From the NCBI RefSeq assembly GCF_900324465.2, contig NC_046622.1, positions 20,624,297-20,688,296 of the forward strand: 64,000 nucleotides of DNA, read 5' to 3'. The translations under genes were made by a program, and so were the position numbers. The DNA comes from Anabas testudineus. Its lineage: Eukaryota; Chordata; Actinopteri; Anabantiformes; Anabantidae. Of this stretch, positions 1 through 10,982 are shown in pieces; positions within the stretch are counted from its first letter, which is position 1, and the number at the start of each line of letters is the position of its first letter. The notes beneath the pieces are model-generated. The model saw nothing but the letters and a program-made list of their open reading frames with translations. It was not told where the DNA came from and made no database searches.

Positions 1-149
1 TCAATGTAGACTTCCACCCTAACATTTAATGGGGATGCAAGCATATGAAACCATTTCTTAAGTTTTGAGTGTTTCCAGGAGTTCAGTGATTTATTTGGCT
101 GTAAAATGAAAAAAAAAAATGCATTAATCAGTAGGTGGAATGGTTAGAC

Positions 150-900
150 TGAAGCAGTCTGATTGGGGTTTAACTGATGACCGAAATAAACTTTTTGAGC
201 AGAACTCCAAGCACTATGTCTGGTGAATGCCAGGTACTTCTCTTTCCCTGGCTAATAACATCTATATAAGGGGTGTCCCATCTCTGCACTTACAGCTTTT
301 GATTGGCTGAACACACCTGAACCAGGCAGTCAGGAGAGGGTTGGGCAGGGATAGTTGAAAATTAAGCAGGACAGTGGCAATTGAGGACCAGGATTGGACA
401 CCTCTGATCTATACGGTGAAGCATGGTGGCAGGAGCTTCATACCATTGGGGTTCCTATCAGCAGCAGGGATAGGAAGAGTAAACAGAACTTAGAATAGGG
501 TAAATAAAGGCAAATGCAAAGAAATCCTTCAAGTTAACCTCTCCAGAGTGCAGAAGACCTGCAACTAAGATGACAGGTAAACATTCAGTATGACAATGAT
601 CAAAAGCATACAACCAATGTTTAAGTGACTTTAGGACAAGTTACTGCTTATCTTTGAGTGGCCTTACCAAAGTCCAGACTTAAGCCCCAGCGAAGATCTG
701 TGCAGAAACTTTACAATGGCAGTTGAGATACTTCCTATTCAACCTATAGGAGCTTGAGAGGATTTCCCAGCACAAATGGGAGAAACCGCCCAAATCCAAG
801 TGGGAAAAGTTTGTAAAGACCTAATCAAAAAGAATTAGAGCTGTAAAAATGGTCAAAGAAATGTAAATGAGAGATTAAAGTTTTTAATTTTACTTTATTT
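150..900 (+). mobile_element. Decayed Tc1-like transposase fragment
   Basis: The strand reads like the middle and 3' half of a Tc1 transposase gene: a 'gaccgaaataaactttttgagc...ccaagcactatgtctgg' stretch, then 'ggtgaagcatggtggcagg', then the 'caaagtccagacttaagcccc' block that stands where NPIE is usually coded. It has no usable reading frame. It is interrupted by a small element at 267-406. A related copy lies at 7690-8070 in the second tandem unit, so the fragment was probably carried along when the unit was duplicated. Confidence 0.6.
267..406. mobile_element. Small hAT-like non-autonomous element (MITE)
   Basis: The ends are inverted and similar (left 'aggggtgtcc', right 'ggacacctct'). 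The direct repeat ATCTATA flanks it at 260-266 and 407-413, close to the 8-bp target duplication of hAT elements. It splits a Tc1 relic. A second, end-trimmed relative is at 19405-19515. The related Tc1 relic in the second tandem unit reads straight through near this point (about 7785-7800). Confidence 0.55.
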
Positions 901-1103
901 ATTAGATGATTTTATGAAATGATGGCATCCTAATACTTTCTGAGTATGTGTGTTTGAAGATGTATCTCATTAAAGGTTTATAAAAATTCTCTTATCAGGG
1001 ACAACCACAACCAAAACTCAGAATGCAAAGCCATGTTACCATGACCTTGAAGAGCTGTTATTGAACATGCAGAAATTAATTATGCCTGAGCTGAAAAAAA
1101 ATC

Positions 1104-1115
1104 TATAAAAGGGGG
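1104..1115 (+). promoter_or_regulatory. TATA-like box of relic OlfC promoter, unit A
   Basis: TATAAAAGGGGG lies about 70 bp before the relic OlfC exon 1. The same A-rich box followed by G-run stands before the two intact + strand OlfC genes (19907 and 26600) and before the other two relic exons (8382 and 14071). Confidence 0.5.
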
Positions 1116-1177
1116 CAACATACATAAAAGAGGAAACAGTGATATAAAGTGTTAAACTGAAGGAGAATCACAAGGTC

Positions 1178-1333
1178 ATGTTCAGACGCCAACTCATTCT
1201 CACTCGTGCTCATGCTCTCTTTATTCCTCCTCCTCCTGGTTACAGGGATAGTTTCATCCAAATGGGATGCACAAGGCTAGAGATGTGATGATGTGACGAC
1301 AGAGCCACAACAACCAGTTCACATCTGACACAG
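1178..1333 (+). pseudogene. Relic OlfC exon 1, unit A
   Basis: This matches exon 1 of the intact OlfC gene at 26667 through 'caactcattct', 'tttcatccaaatgggatgca' and 'gagatgtga', and ends in a good donor (CAG then GTGAGT at 1334). The middle of the exon, coding the GDVILGGLF region, is missing and the frame stops early. Units B and C lack the same middle segment, so the damage predates the triplication. A stop-free OlfC product is impossible from it; a role as an untranslated leader exon remains possible. Confidence 0.65.
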
Positions 1334-2271
1334 GTGAGTTTGTAAGGGTGGTGACAGTTTATCTCATTACTAAAGTGCTTATTTCATACTCAGATCGTAG
1401 CTGAAATAATCGCATTTTATATAAATGGTATTTAAAAAAACTTTTTTCTTATATAGTTTTTTTTAGTTTACATTCACATGTTACTGTGGTTATTACAACT
1501 GATCTGTCTTAGTTGTTTGTAACATCTGTAGTTTTGCAAGTGTCAACAACTTTGTTGGTTCGAGTTCCACAAGAAAAATTACTTACATTCTCTGAAGTTG
1601 ACAAAAAGTATTAGTATCCATCGCAGTTATGACACTCATGGAATACTCTAAAATCATGGCAAATGAAAGTTCTTTGTGAGAAAATGTGTTTTACTGTTCT
1701 TGTCTTGAAGCAGTGAAGGTAAAAATGAGGTGAAACTCAAACTGTCAGAAGCCCATTTCTGCACATTCTTGGGTTACCTTGACATTTCCAAGTTGGTCAA
1801 TGTCCAATTTGTTAACATAGCTGTAGTTATATATATGACCTATATTGCAACAGTGGCTTAGCTTGTCTTCAGGAGAGCTGTTATATTGCCCATCTTTATA
1901 AACAGGTAGTCATTACATATTACTATACTAATGTTTCTACACAATCACTACGGATCTTGAGTTTGTATTGTTTCTTAACACGAGCTGTATTCTTCAGCTA
2001 AAGAGGCCATAAGTACATGTTGGGAGGATAATTTTCTTGTTCATCACTCATTATGGTGTTATTTATCCTTTTGTTTGGTATTTGAACTGTGATTAAACTG
2101 TTGCATGTCTAAGTGCATTAGTTTATTAGTGTGTCTGGGAACTTTTTTTGTGTAGATGGAAATTGGTTACATAAAAAACACTCAACATTTGATCATAGTA
2201 AAATAAGACTTGCATTTTCCAGTCCAGTGCAGTCTAGTCCCGTGCAGTTACTTGATAGATAAAATTGGAAG
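1334..2271. other. Spacer with no recognised gene
   Basis: AT-rich sequence between the relic OlfC exon and the hAT element. The first 40 bases resemble the start of OlfC intron 1 at 26897. I see no open frame, RNA gene or clear repeat in the rest. Confidence 0.5.
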
Positions 2272-2853
2272 CAGGGGTGGGTTTAGGATTGCATCCTTAG
2301 GGTGGCCTAGCCCTTACTACGATATAACATTACTACTGATGTAAGTCTCTGTTAATATGTTAATGGGGAGTACCATTATATTTTAGCATCGTGCGAATAG
2401 GTTAGTTTTTAGCCCATCGTGGTACACTTTTATTGTCATTTGACTAGGATGCAAAATGTGTCATTCTGTTGTAGATATTTAAATGTGCTGTCAATTTTTA
2501 TATGGTTCATTTATATATCTTTTCTTTTGTATGTTTCAGTACTACAGTGTTTATTTGGAAGGCAAATAAACAGCCCAAACTAGCAAATCTTGTCTCTCAT
2601 TTGGGAAACTGTTTACTTATCTGCCAAACTGGACACCCACATTCAGGTAGGTCAGAATGCTCAAAAAAAAAAGAAAAAAAAAAAAAAAACTTAAATTTTT
2701 TAATCGGCATGTCCTGCATTTCCAGTTATTTTTATTTTTAAAATTATACTCTCAATAAATTTTAATAGTTTGATAGGTGATCATTTTAGGGGGGCTGAAA
2801 TGACAGACAAGTGGGGCTAAAGCCACCCTAAAAATGGTGTAGAACTGCCCCTG
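2272..2853. mobile_element. hAT-like non-autonomous element with perfect target duplication
   Basis: The element starts CAGGGGTGGG and ends with CTGCCCCTG, giving inverted ends that begin CAGGGG. It is flanked by the identical 8-bp direct repeat ATTGGAAG at 2264-2271 and 2854-2861, as expected for the hAT superfamily. Its 582 bp hold no transposase, only A-rich filler, so it would depend on an autonomous relative. It sits between the relic OlfC exon 1 and the first sucnr1-like gene. Confidence 0.75.
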
Positions 2854-3294
2854 ATTGGAAGAGTCTTTATAAAACAGAAGTTTAGGAACTGATTGACTCA
2901 ATACTGCAAAAAACTAGTTGTTGGGGGGGGGTTTATGGTAATTGTGTTGCGTGTTGTGGTGAGTTTTTTTAGGGTACTACAAACAACAGCAACGGAAACC
3001 GAGTGGATCATGTTGGAGAGGAAACAAATACATTTTGAAGAACAGTTAATTTTACTAAAATTGCTGCAACACAATAAACAAAGAAGACGTGGGGGGCATA
3101 GTCTCTATGGCCACTGTGGTGCTATCACGTGGACCAGTTACTGTTGTAGACATCTGCATTGCCACAACATGTATTTATAATCTAGGATGCACAACTACAT
3201 GGTGCCTACACAGAAGTATAAGTCAAGCTTTCCTTTGTTATTTTAAATGCTCTGTGTGGAAATGTGTGTTAGTAGTGTCTACTACTGTTTGCAG

Positions 3295-3369
3295 AGGTCA
3301 GACTGTGGCTCCACCTACTCATGGTCACACTCTTTTCACACTAAGAGCAACTACTAGAACTGCTCTATG
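3295..3369 (+). other. Probable 5' leader exon of sucnr1 copy 1, ending in the start codon
   Basis: The stretch is bounded by an acceptor-like 'ctactactgtttgcag' and a donor ATG then GTAAGC. Copies 2 and 3 have the same layout at 9566-9645 and 15559-15634. The presence of an acceptor means that an exon further upstream may be joined here. That acceptor use is inferred. Confidence 0.5.
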
Positions 3370-4472
3370 GTAAGCATGCTCATATTGTGCTAAATGTACT
3401 TAGCTCTAAATTTAAAAATGAATATATTTTTAAAAACTGTTTAAAAGTCCACAGTTTTGTCAGACTTTGCCTCAGCCTTATTTACTCAATCATTTCTTCA
3501 TTTCATCTCCCTCACTTCATCTCTTTTCCCTAGATGCTAAATTGTACAGAGTTGGTTGGCATGCTGGCGAAGTATTATCTTTCACCGGCCTATGTCATTG
3601 AGTTCTGCATTGGTTTCCCTGGAAACCTTTTGGCTGTACTTGGTTATATATTTTGTTTGCCTGAATGGCAAAGCTGCAATATTTATCTCTTCAACATGGC
3701 AGTCTCCAACCTTATTTTCCAGTGCACACTGCCACACCTGTCTTACCTCTATGCAAATAACCAATCAGATAGCAGACCATTTACTTGTGTTATCAATCGC
3801 TATATAAACCATGTCAATCTTTACTCATCCATACTCTTTATGGCTTGGGTTAGCATGGACCGCTTCCTTCTCATAAAATATCCATCACGGAACCACTACC
3901 TGCTGAGGGTACGAACAGCTCTGATCATGTCAGGACTGAGCTGGTTAGTGGTCAGCGTGGAACTTGTTCCAATGATAGTGTTGATGGTCGAGGACCTGCA
4001 GAGCGAAAACTGGACTCGCTGCAAGGATTTTGCCAGCCTACAGTTAGAAGGAGATGTCAATTTATTAGGCTACAGCCTGGGACTAACCTTGACTGGTTAC
4101 ATTCTCCCTCTTGCAGCACTTTGTGGTTTCTCTCAGCAAATTGCTCATCTGCTCCATATTCAGGAAAAAGCTTTACAGCGCAGAACAACATCATACAAGT
4201 GGCCTCTCAAAGTTGTTGCATCAACTACAGCCATGTTTCTAATTCTCTATACTCCCTACCATGTGTTGAGAAATATCCGAATAGCATCTCGACAACACTG
4301 GGCAGGGTTGGAGCTGTGTACAAAAACGTACATCGAGGGCCTGTACAGCTTGCACAGACCATTGGCCTTTTTGCACAGTGCCATCAACCCTGTTTTCTAT
4401 TTCTTCATGGGCGACAAGTTCAGAGAGCTCCTAGTCGCTAAGCTCAGAAAACTGGTCGGTAGAACAGGGTAA
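3367..4472 (+). CDS. sucnr1: Succinate receptor 1-like GPCR, copy 1
   Basis: Class A GPCR of 313 residues, coded as ATG 3367-3369 plus 3534-4472. Exon 2 follows a pyrimidine-rich acceptor; the ATG is the last three bases of the exon before, whose donor is GTAAGC. The protein matches my memory of human SUCNR1 almost throughout: NIYLFN and CTLP in helix 2, NRYxxHxNLY in helix 3, DRF at the DRY site, TPYHVLRN in helix 6, RPLAFLHSAINPVFYF in helix 7. The helix 3 Arg and His and the helix 7 Arg that contact succinate in mammals are kept. An N-glycosylation site (NCT) lies at the N-terminus. Odd: helix 2 has Asn for the usual Asp2.50, and helix 7 has His for Asn7.45. The tail is very short. Role by homology: plasma-membrane sensor of succinate or a similar dicarboxylate. 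Confidence 0.85.
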
Positions 4473-4704
4473 AAAAAAAAAAAAACAGAATGCAGAATGT
4501 ATATTATAGCATCTAATGTTAACTTTGTTATAGTGACCAAATGCCCACATATTATATGACCTGAATATTCATAAGATGAAAATATACAAAATACTGTACA
4601 ATAACTTATTGTGCTTTTTAAAATAATCTTCCTTTGTGTATACATTTATGTGCACAGAGGTTGCTCTGCATTTGTTAAAAAAAACATACTGTTCACATAA
4701 TTGT

Positions 4705-4788
4705 TTTGTGTTTATTCAGATGTTTTAGGATTTAGGCTAGCCGATCCCACAGCTTATGCTATTAACAAGATTAATAGAAATTCTAAAT
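4705..4788 (+). pseudogene. Relic OlfC exon 2, unit A
   Basis: The sequence 'gatgttttaggatttaggc...cttatgctattaacaagatt' lines up with the start of OlfC exon 2 at 27126 ([21 protein letters not shown]) and gives a recognisable FRLADPTAYAINKINRNS in one frame. It breaks off after about 80 bases. Its position downstream of the sucnr1-like gene, with exon 1 upstream, places that gene inside a former OlfC intron 1. Confidence 0.6.
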
Positions 4789-5149
4789 GTATTGTCATTT
4801 CTATTGTCTTAGATTTTTCTTTGTCATTTCTCTTCTTCTTTTGGATAATTTTGATTATATTTGAAATTTAATTTATAAACACACAGCTGTCAACATGACA
4901 CAGTTGAAAGGTCCAATAAAAGGGGAATATGTTTCTGTGTACCTCCTCTGTGCATATGCCCTCTTGATTCTCCTTCAAGTTGCTTCCATCTCATCTAAAA
5001 ATCTAATCTAATTATTCTAATTAGGAAATATAGCATAAGAAAAGGACATGCTAACATTGTCAAAGTTAGAAATAATAATAAGTCTTCATCAGACCTTAGG
5101 CATTCTAGCCGTCAATTTCTCAAGATAATATTAATGTAAATATTTCACT

Positions 5150-5640
5150 TCATGCTTCCTGGACCATCTCCCACAAGGTGGATTGGCTAAATGGAGTCTT
5201 CCTCTGCACCATATGGTCAAGCTGCTCCCGCAAAAGCTCAATAGGGTTCAGATCCAGAGACTGTGCTGCCCACCTTATTGATGACACATTTTGGAGGTCT
5301 GTTAGGGTCCTTATCCTTTTGAAGGATGAAATTGGCCCCAATCAAGTGCTGCCCACATAGTATGGCATGGCACTGCAAAATCTTATCATAGCTTTCCTTC
5401 CTCAAGGTCCCTTCTACTCTTCCAAAGACCTCAAACTTGCACTCATCTGTCCACAACACCTTCTTCCAGTTATACAGTGTCAAATGTCTGTGCTCTTTTG
5501 CCCATCTCAGTCTTTTGTTTATATTGGTCAGTCCGAAATATGGCTTTCTACTGGCAATTCTGCCATGAAGTCCAGCATCCTGAAGTTTCTTCTTCGCTGA
5601 CACTGAAATTTGAAGTGCTATTTAGTGAAGCTGCCAATTA
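5150..5640 (-). mobile_element. Tc1-like transposase remnant
   Basis: Read on the - strand this gives Tc1 transposase motifs in order: GLHGRIASRKPYFG, RLRWAKEHRHLTL, WKKVLWTDECKFEVFG (the second catalytic Asp), then after an internal deletion ILQCHAI and SLDLNPIELL (the region near the last catalytic acid). The reading frame shifts, so it is inactive. Length is well under the usual 340 residues. Confidence 0.75.
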
Positions 5641-6091
5641 AGGACCTGTGAGGCATCTTCACTCTACACACTCTCACATATTTGTCCTCTTGCATCAGGG
5701 TCTCCCACTTTATTTTCTGTCCTTGTTAGAGACAGTTTGTGTTGCTCAGTGTAGGGAGTAGTTAACAGCATGAGAAATATTAGGTTCCCTCGCAATGTCT
5801 CGCCTGATTTTGTAATTCATGGACTACCTCACTAACAGTCCCCAGTACTTCCGCCTGCAGAACTGTGTTTCTGACACCATGGTATGTAGCACAGGTCGTC
5901 CACAGGGGACACTTCTGTCTCCCATCCTCTTCACCCTGTATACCTTAGACTTCAGGTACAACTCGGAGTCCTGCCATCTTCAGGAGTTCAAGGTGGAGAC
6001 ATCACAGAGTACCAGAGACTGGTGGACAGTTTTGTGGAATGGTCAACCATCTCATACTTAACATTAGCAAAACAAAGGAGCTGGTGATGGA

Positions 6092-6916
6092 CAGAGGGTT
6101 GAGAAACTTTTTGAAAAAATGTACTTCTATGAGCAGTTTTACCGCACCATACTTTTTACTTTTACTTGAGTATTTTTGTGAAGAAGAAACTCTACTCTTA
6201 CTCCGTTACATTCGGCATAGCCTGGTAGGAACAACAATGGCGGAGCTCTCTATCAGCGACGCTCCAACCGAAGAGGATGAACCCCCCCTGCTGCCTACAT
6301 AGCATGTAATCACCCATATGAGGATGGGTTCCCTGTTGAGTCTGGTTCCTCTCAAGGTTTCTTCCTGTTGCCTTCTCAGGGAGTTTTTCCTTGCCACCGT
6401 CGCCCTCGGCTTGCTCACCAGGGACAATCTCATTTCATGATTCATACACATTCACTGTTCATGTACTGTTCTTTGGTTGTGTAAAGCTGCTTTGTGATAA
6501 TGTAAAAAGCGCTCTACAAATAAAATTGAATTGAATTAAATTGAATACTGAAGCTTAACCATCACTTCACAGAGTGAAAATCTAAACATGCAGACCCAGT
6601 TTATTATAAAGTGAGCCCTCTGTTGTTTGCTGCCATTTGGAGGGCAACTCAAAATATACTGAAAAAGTTTAATTGTTCAAAAATGTATTCTTTATGTTGT
6701 GATATGTTTTTACTAATTCATTTTTATTCATTTCATTCATCTTATTTTGTTATTTGGAATGTCTGCATTATCATTTTAACTGGCTGTAGTGTTTACATAG
6801 TTTCTAAGAAAATTGGACATTACAATGAAACAGTTATTCAGTACTTGAGTAGTCTTTTCACCGAATACTTTTTTACTCTTACTTGAGTAATATTTTGGCT
6901 ACTCTACCCACCTCTG
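6092..6916. mobile_element. hAT element inserted in a LINE, with 8-bp target duplication
   Basis: The right end reads inward as CAGAGGTGGGTAGAGT, the typical hAT tip; the left end CAGAGGGTTGAG is a worn version. The identical direct repeat GTGATGGA lies at 6084-6091 and 6917-6924, inside the LINE codons for LVMD. No transposase frame is kept. The element was itself hit by a LINE tail at about 6295-6540. Confidence 0.8.
6295..6540 (+). mobile_element. LINE/SINE 3' tail nested in the hAT element
   Basis: This contains the very common fish 3'-tail sequence 'gggttccctgttgagtctgg', 'ctcaaggtttcttcctg', 'agggagtttttccttgcc', 'gtgtaaagctgctttg' and ends in an 'aattgaattgaatt' microsatellite. It is a short, 5'-truncated insertion of an L2-type tail. 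Confidence 0.7.
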
Positions 6917-7359
6917 GTGATGGACTTTAGGAAATTTGGAAATCCTGTCACCCCTCTCTTTATACAGGTGGAGAAGGTGGATGTTGTAGCCATGCTGCAG
7001 ATGTTCTATGAGTCTGTGGTGGCGAGTGTCATCTTCTATGCTGTGATCTGCTGGGGCAGCAACATGAAGGTGGCAGACACTAACAGGTCGAACAAACTGA
7101 TCAGGAGGGCTGGCTCTGTTGGGGGGGTGGAGCTGGACCCTCTGCACACAGAGGAGGACAGAGGAGCACGTTACGCCAAAGACTGATTAACATCAAGTAC
7201 TCCACAGAACGTCACACAAGATCCTTTCTGCCCGTAGCCATCAAACTGTCCAGCTCCTCCCCACTCTGTAAGGAGGTGGGGAACTGAACCGACTATGATC
7301 AGTATTATTAATTATTTTATCATTCCACTATGTTATTATTGACCCATTCGATGTGGCAT

Positions 7360-7640
7360 CATATTAATAAGTATCTGCAATGTCACAACATTTATTCCCA
7401 TCCAGAGTTGCCTTAGTTTTTTGCCAAGATCTTGTATTGATGATGGGATGGTCAGACCATTTCTGGAATTCTAGTGCTGGGATGGAGCACCATTCTTTCA
7501 GAACACAGTTCCTCCTTTGATGTTTATCATGTCAGCAGAGAGTACGCTGTAACATTGATCCAATACCTCTTATACAATAGCTGTTCAATAGGGTTGAGAA
7601 CTGGTGACTGAAGAAGTGGTCCCTTATCCCTTAGACCACT
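7360..7640 (-). mobile_element. Tc1-like C-terminal remnant
   Basis: The block with 'tgggatggagcaccattct' and 'gttcaatagggttgagaac' recurs at 12950-13180, 13680-13810 and 17885-17995. On the - strand the 12950-13340 copy gives NPIEHLF and later LEEWGSIPALVFQKL, like the end of a Tc1 transposase. This copy is too decayed to read. Confidence 0.45.
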
Positions 7641-7689
7641 TCTAGCTTAATACTCAGACACAAAAGAAATCTGTTTGGAGTATATCCAA

Positions 7690-8070
7690 CAGAATTTAAA
7701 GGGCTGATCTGGGTCTGATGACCAAAACCAAATTTAACTTCTTTGAGCAGAACTACAAGCAGGGTGTCTGGTAAATGCCTGACACTATTTTATATGGTGA
7801 AGTATGGTTGAGGCAGCTTCATACTATGGTGGTATATCTCAGCAGACTAATCACAATTGAGAAAAGAATGAGCACATCAAAATCTTCAACTTAACCTGTT
7901 CCAGAGTGCTTAAGACCTATGAAAATGATCAAAAACATACTTCCAATGCTGGGATGGAGCAGCATTCTTCCAGAACACAGTGGCGTAAATTGTCCAAATC
8001 CAGGTTTAAAAAGCTTGTAGAGTTAACCAAGAAGGGCCGCAGCTTTAGAGCTGAACATTGTTAAGAAATA
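7690..8070 (+). mobile_element. Tc1-like transposase fragment, unit B counterpart of 150-900
   Basis: The strand shows the same 'ctttgagcagaactacaagc', 'ggtgaagtatgg' and 'cctgttccagagtgc' landmarks as 150-900 and stands at a similar distance before the relic OlfC exon. It lacks the small hAT-like insertion found in unit A. Confidence 0.5.
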
Positions 8071-8309
8071 TGGGGTCTGAATACACACCACAATAATATG
8101 GGGTGTGTGTGTGTGTGTTTTGAGCTTTATCTCATTCAAATATTGATAAACCTTTGTCATCCTGGCCACCCACCAGATAAATTCTGATATTTGGATTGCA
8201 AAGACATGCTAACATGACCTTAGAGAGCTGTTTTTGAAAATGCATGAATTAATTATGCTTCAGTGCAAAAAACACAAACACAAAAAAAAAAAAAATTCAG
8301 TCTCCAATG

Positions 8310-8391
8310 CATTTTAGGTCCTGCCTCCTCCTTCTTGTGCTATGATGGGTGGTTGTGTAATGTTAAACAAAACTGTAAATCAATAAAAGGG
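8310..8391 (+). promoter_or_regulatory. Relic OlfC promoter, unit B
   Basis: The block 'gtcctgcctcctccttcttg', then 'gggtggttgtgtaatgtta', then AATAAAAGGG (8382-8391) parallels the region before the intact OlfC gene at 26667 (ctgcccctacttcttctgc, gggcggtttgcagatta, AATAAAAGGGGG). It is nearly identical to the unit C copy. The conservation spans about 80 bases before the relic exon. Confidence 0.55.
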
Positions 8392-8449
8392 AGTGACAGC
8401 CGGATAAAACAGAATACACTAACTTATAGAAGAAAGTAGCACAAATTTC

Positions 8450-8596
8450 TTATTAGATACCAACTCATTCTTAATCATGTTCATGCTCTCTTTATTCATC
8501 CTTCTGCTCATTATATGGACAGTTTCATCCAAATGGGATGCACAAGACTGGAGATGTGACGACAGTGCCACAACAACCTGTTGACATCTGCCATGG
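8450..8596 (+). pseudogene. Relic OlfC exon 1, unit B
   Basis: Similar to exon 1 of the gene at 26667 from 'ttagataccaactcattctt' through 'tttcatccaaatgggatgca', with the same internal deletion as units A and C. It ends CCATGG then GTGAGT, the same donor context as the intact genes, and the similarity runs on into intron 1 ('gtctgtcagg.tggtgacag'). The OlfC start codon is gone. Confidence 0.7.
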
Positions 8597-8884
8597 GTGA
8601 GTCTGTCAGGTTGGTGACAGTTGGTCCAATTAGTAAAGTGCTGATACTCACACATTATCTGAAATAATAGATTTTGTATGTTTTCTTGTATTGTCTGCTT
8701 TGTTTACATTCAAGTATTACTGTGGTTGTTTTGAATAGCGTATTGTTTGCAAAGTCTGTAGTTGTGCAAATGTCTGAAACTGACATTAATGATTTGTATA
8801 AATCACTTTTTATCCCATATTTTTGGTTTTGTTTTTTTGAGTCAACAGGATATTTTAAATAAGACGAATTAAAATGACATGAAC

Positions 8885-9200
8885 AAAGGTGACAGGATCT
8901 TTAACCTAATTTTTTGTTGCACAACCCTTAAAGGGTGTAGTCGGTGTATCTCAGTCAACTCCCTGGCTTTCTCAGGATGTCTTCTTCACACATGATTTAA
9001 TTCAGGGTTTATAGAAGGCCACTTCAGAATAGTCCAATATTTTGTTGTTTTACCTTTGTGTTTTGAGCCATTATCCTGCTGGAGGACCCATGACCTGCAA
9101 TTTGTTCTCAAATTCTTTGATAGTACTCAGATTTCATTGTACTTTGCAATGATTCAAGACGACTTGTGTCACACAAAGCAAAACATAGCTGATTTCTCAT
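8885..9200 (-). mobile_element. Possible DNA transposon fragment
   Basis: The phrases 'gttttgagccattatcctgc' and 'tggaggacccatgacctg' are typical of widespread fish DNA-transposon coding relics read from the reverse strand. No frame can be followed and the family is uncertain. Confidence 0.3.
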
Positions 9201-9642
9201 ATTGTTTTTTTTTTTTCTTTGAAAAAGGCAAGAAAAAAAGTGTACATGTAAGTGGGTTTGGAAATAGTGAACATTCCTAATCATTCTTAACAGTTCTTGA
9301 GGCTGTTAATTGTGATGCTGCTTAAATGTGTGGACACTTATAGCCTATTCTATAATAAGGGAAATTAATCTTCTGATAGAAAATTTGTCTTATTGTTCTT
9401 ACCACCATGAGGTGAAACTCAAACTGTCAGAAGATCATTTCTGCACACTCTTGGGTTAATGTGGGCAAGGGATGTGTCAAATGTATGGTGTTGAATGCTT
9501 TTCTCTGTTGTTTTAAATACTGTGAGAGAAAATGTGTGCTGAGTAGTGTCTACTACTGTTTCCAGAGGTCAGACTGTGGCTTCACCCACTCATGGTCGCA
9601 CTCTCTATTCACATCAAGGAAAACTACTAGAGCAAATGCACT

Positions 9643-10710
9643 ATGGTAAGCAAGCTTTTGTTGTTGAAAATGTTTGAAAAGTCCACATTTTTAGGTCAGA
9701 CTTTATGTTTACCTTGCTCAACCATTCCAGTCATTTATTCTCCCCTCTACTCCCTCCCCCTACTCTCTTTTTCCTAGACTCTAAATTGTACAGAGTTGGT
9801 TGGCATGCTGGGAAGATACTATCTTTCACCAGCCTATGGCATTGAGTTCTGCATCGGTTTCCCTGGAAACCTTTTGGCTGTACTTGGTTATATATTTTGT
9901 TTGCCAGTATGGCAAAGCTGCAATATTTATCTCTTCAACATGGCAGTCTCCAACCTTATTTTCCAATGCACACTGCCTCACTTCTCTTATCTCTATGCAA
10001 ACAATCAATCAGAAACCAGGCCCTTTGCTTGCGTTATTAATCGCTATGTCCAGCATGTCAACCTTTACTCTTCTATACTCTTTATGGCTTGGGTTAGCAT
10101 GGATCGCTTTCTGCTCATAAAATACCCATCACGGAACCACTACCTGCTGAGGGTACAAACAGCTCTGATTGTGACAGGACTGAGCTGGTTAGTAGTCACT
10201 GTGGAAGTTGCTCCATTGATAATGTTGATGATCCAGGACCTGCAGATTGAAAACTGGAGTCGCTGCAAGGATTTTACCAGCTTGGAAGGAGATGTCAATT
10301 TATTTGGCTATAGCCTGGGCCTAACTTTGACAGGTTACATTCTACCTTTGCTTGTACTCTGTGGATTTTCTCAGCAAATAGCTCATCTGCTCCATATCCA
10401 GGAGAAAGCTTTAGAGCGCAGAACAACATCATACAAGGGGCCTCTCAAGGTTGTTGCAACAACTACAGCCATGTTTCTGGTTCTCTTCACTCCATACTAT
10501 GTACTGAGAAATGTCAGAATAGCGTCCCGGCAGCCCTGGGCAGGGATGGAACTATGTACAAAGTCGTACATTGAGGTCCTGTACATCTTGAGCAGACCAC
10601 TGGCCTTCTTGCACAGTACTATCAACCCTGTTTTCTATTTCTTCATGGGCGACAAGTTTAGAGAGCTCCTAGTCGCTAAGCTCAGAAAACTGATCGGTAG
10701 AACAGGGTAG
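9643..10710 (+). CDS. sucnr1: Succinate receptor 1-like GPCR, copy 2
   Basis: Coded as ATG 9643-9645 plus 9778-10710, 311 residues, beginning MTLNCTELVG. The ATG is again the last codon of the leader exon (donor GTAAGC), and exon 2 starts after TTTTTCCTAG. All seven helices are complete and very close to copies 1 and 3. Key sites: NRYVQHVNLY in helix 3, MDRF, TPYYVLRN in helix 6 (Tyr for the His of copies 1 and 3), SRPLAFLHSTINPVFY in helix 7. Asn replaces Asp2.50 and His replaces Asn7.45, as in its sisters. In the leader exon an ATG seven bases upstream opens an overlapping frame that ends inside exon 2, so translation may be dampened. A polyadenylation signal AATAAA is at 10897-10902. The gene lies between relic OlfC exons 1 (8450) and 2 (10983). 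Confidence 0.85.
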
Positions 10711-10982
10711 CAAAGAGACCCAAACGGAAAAAGTCCAACCCAATGTAACATAAATAAAAAAGTAGATCCACACATATGGACCTGTTGTGTCTTTATAGTT
10801 TTTTTCTGTTACAAATGTAGTTGTTATTACTTTAATTCTGTATTTTACTTGTATCGATTATTTTAATTTATATTGCTTTTATCTGTTGTCAAAGACAATA
10901 AAACAATTTAGCATTGTTAACATCATATACCATGTTGTCTTAGCAAAATATATATCATGCCTGTTAATATTAATAATTAATG

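Larger units (their letters stand above)
5817..7290 (+). mobile_element. CR1/L2-like LINE reverse transcriptase fragment, split by a hAT element
   Basis: Two blocks, 5817-6091 and 6917-7290, read as consecutive parts of a LINE ORF2: MDYLTNSPQYFRLQNCVSD and GRPQGTLLSPILFTLYTLDF, then the NISKTKELVMD junction, then FYESVVASVIFYAVICWGSN and KLIRRAGSVGGVELDPL. The same family is seen at 11310-12660 and 58562-60050. The copy is decayed and is cut in two by the hAT element at 6092-6916. Confidence 0.75.

Noticed and set aside
3534-4472. P2Y, OXGR1 or HCAR receptor instead of SUCNR1
   Set aside because: The strings NIYLFN, NRYxxHxNLYxSILF, TPYHVxRNxRIASR and RPLAFLxSxINPVFYF follow SUCNR1 much more closely than its relatives as I recall them.
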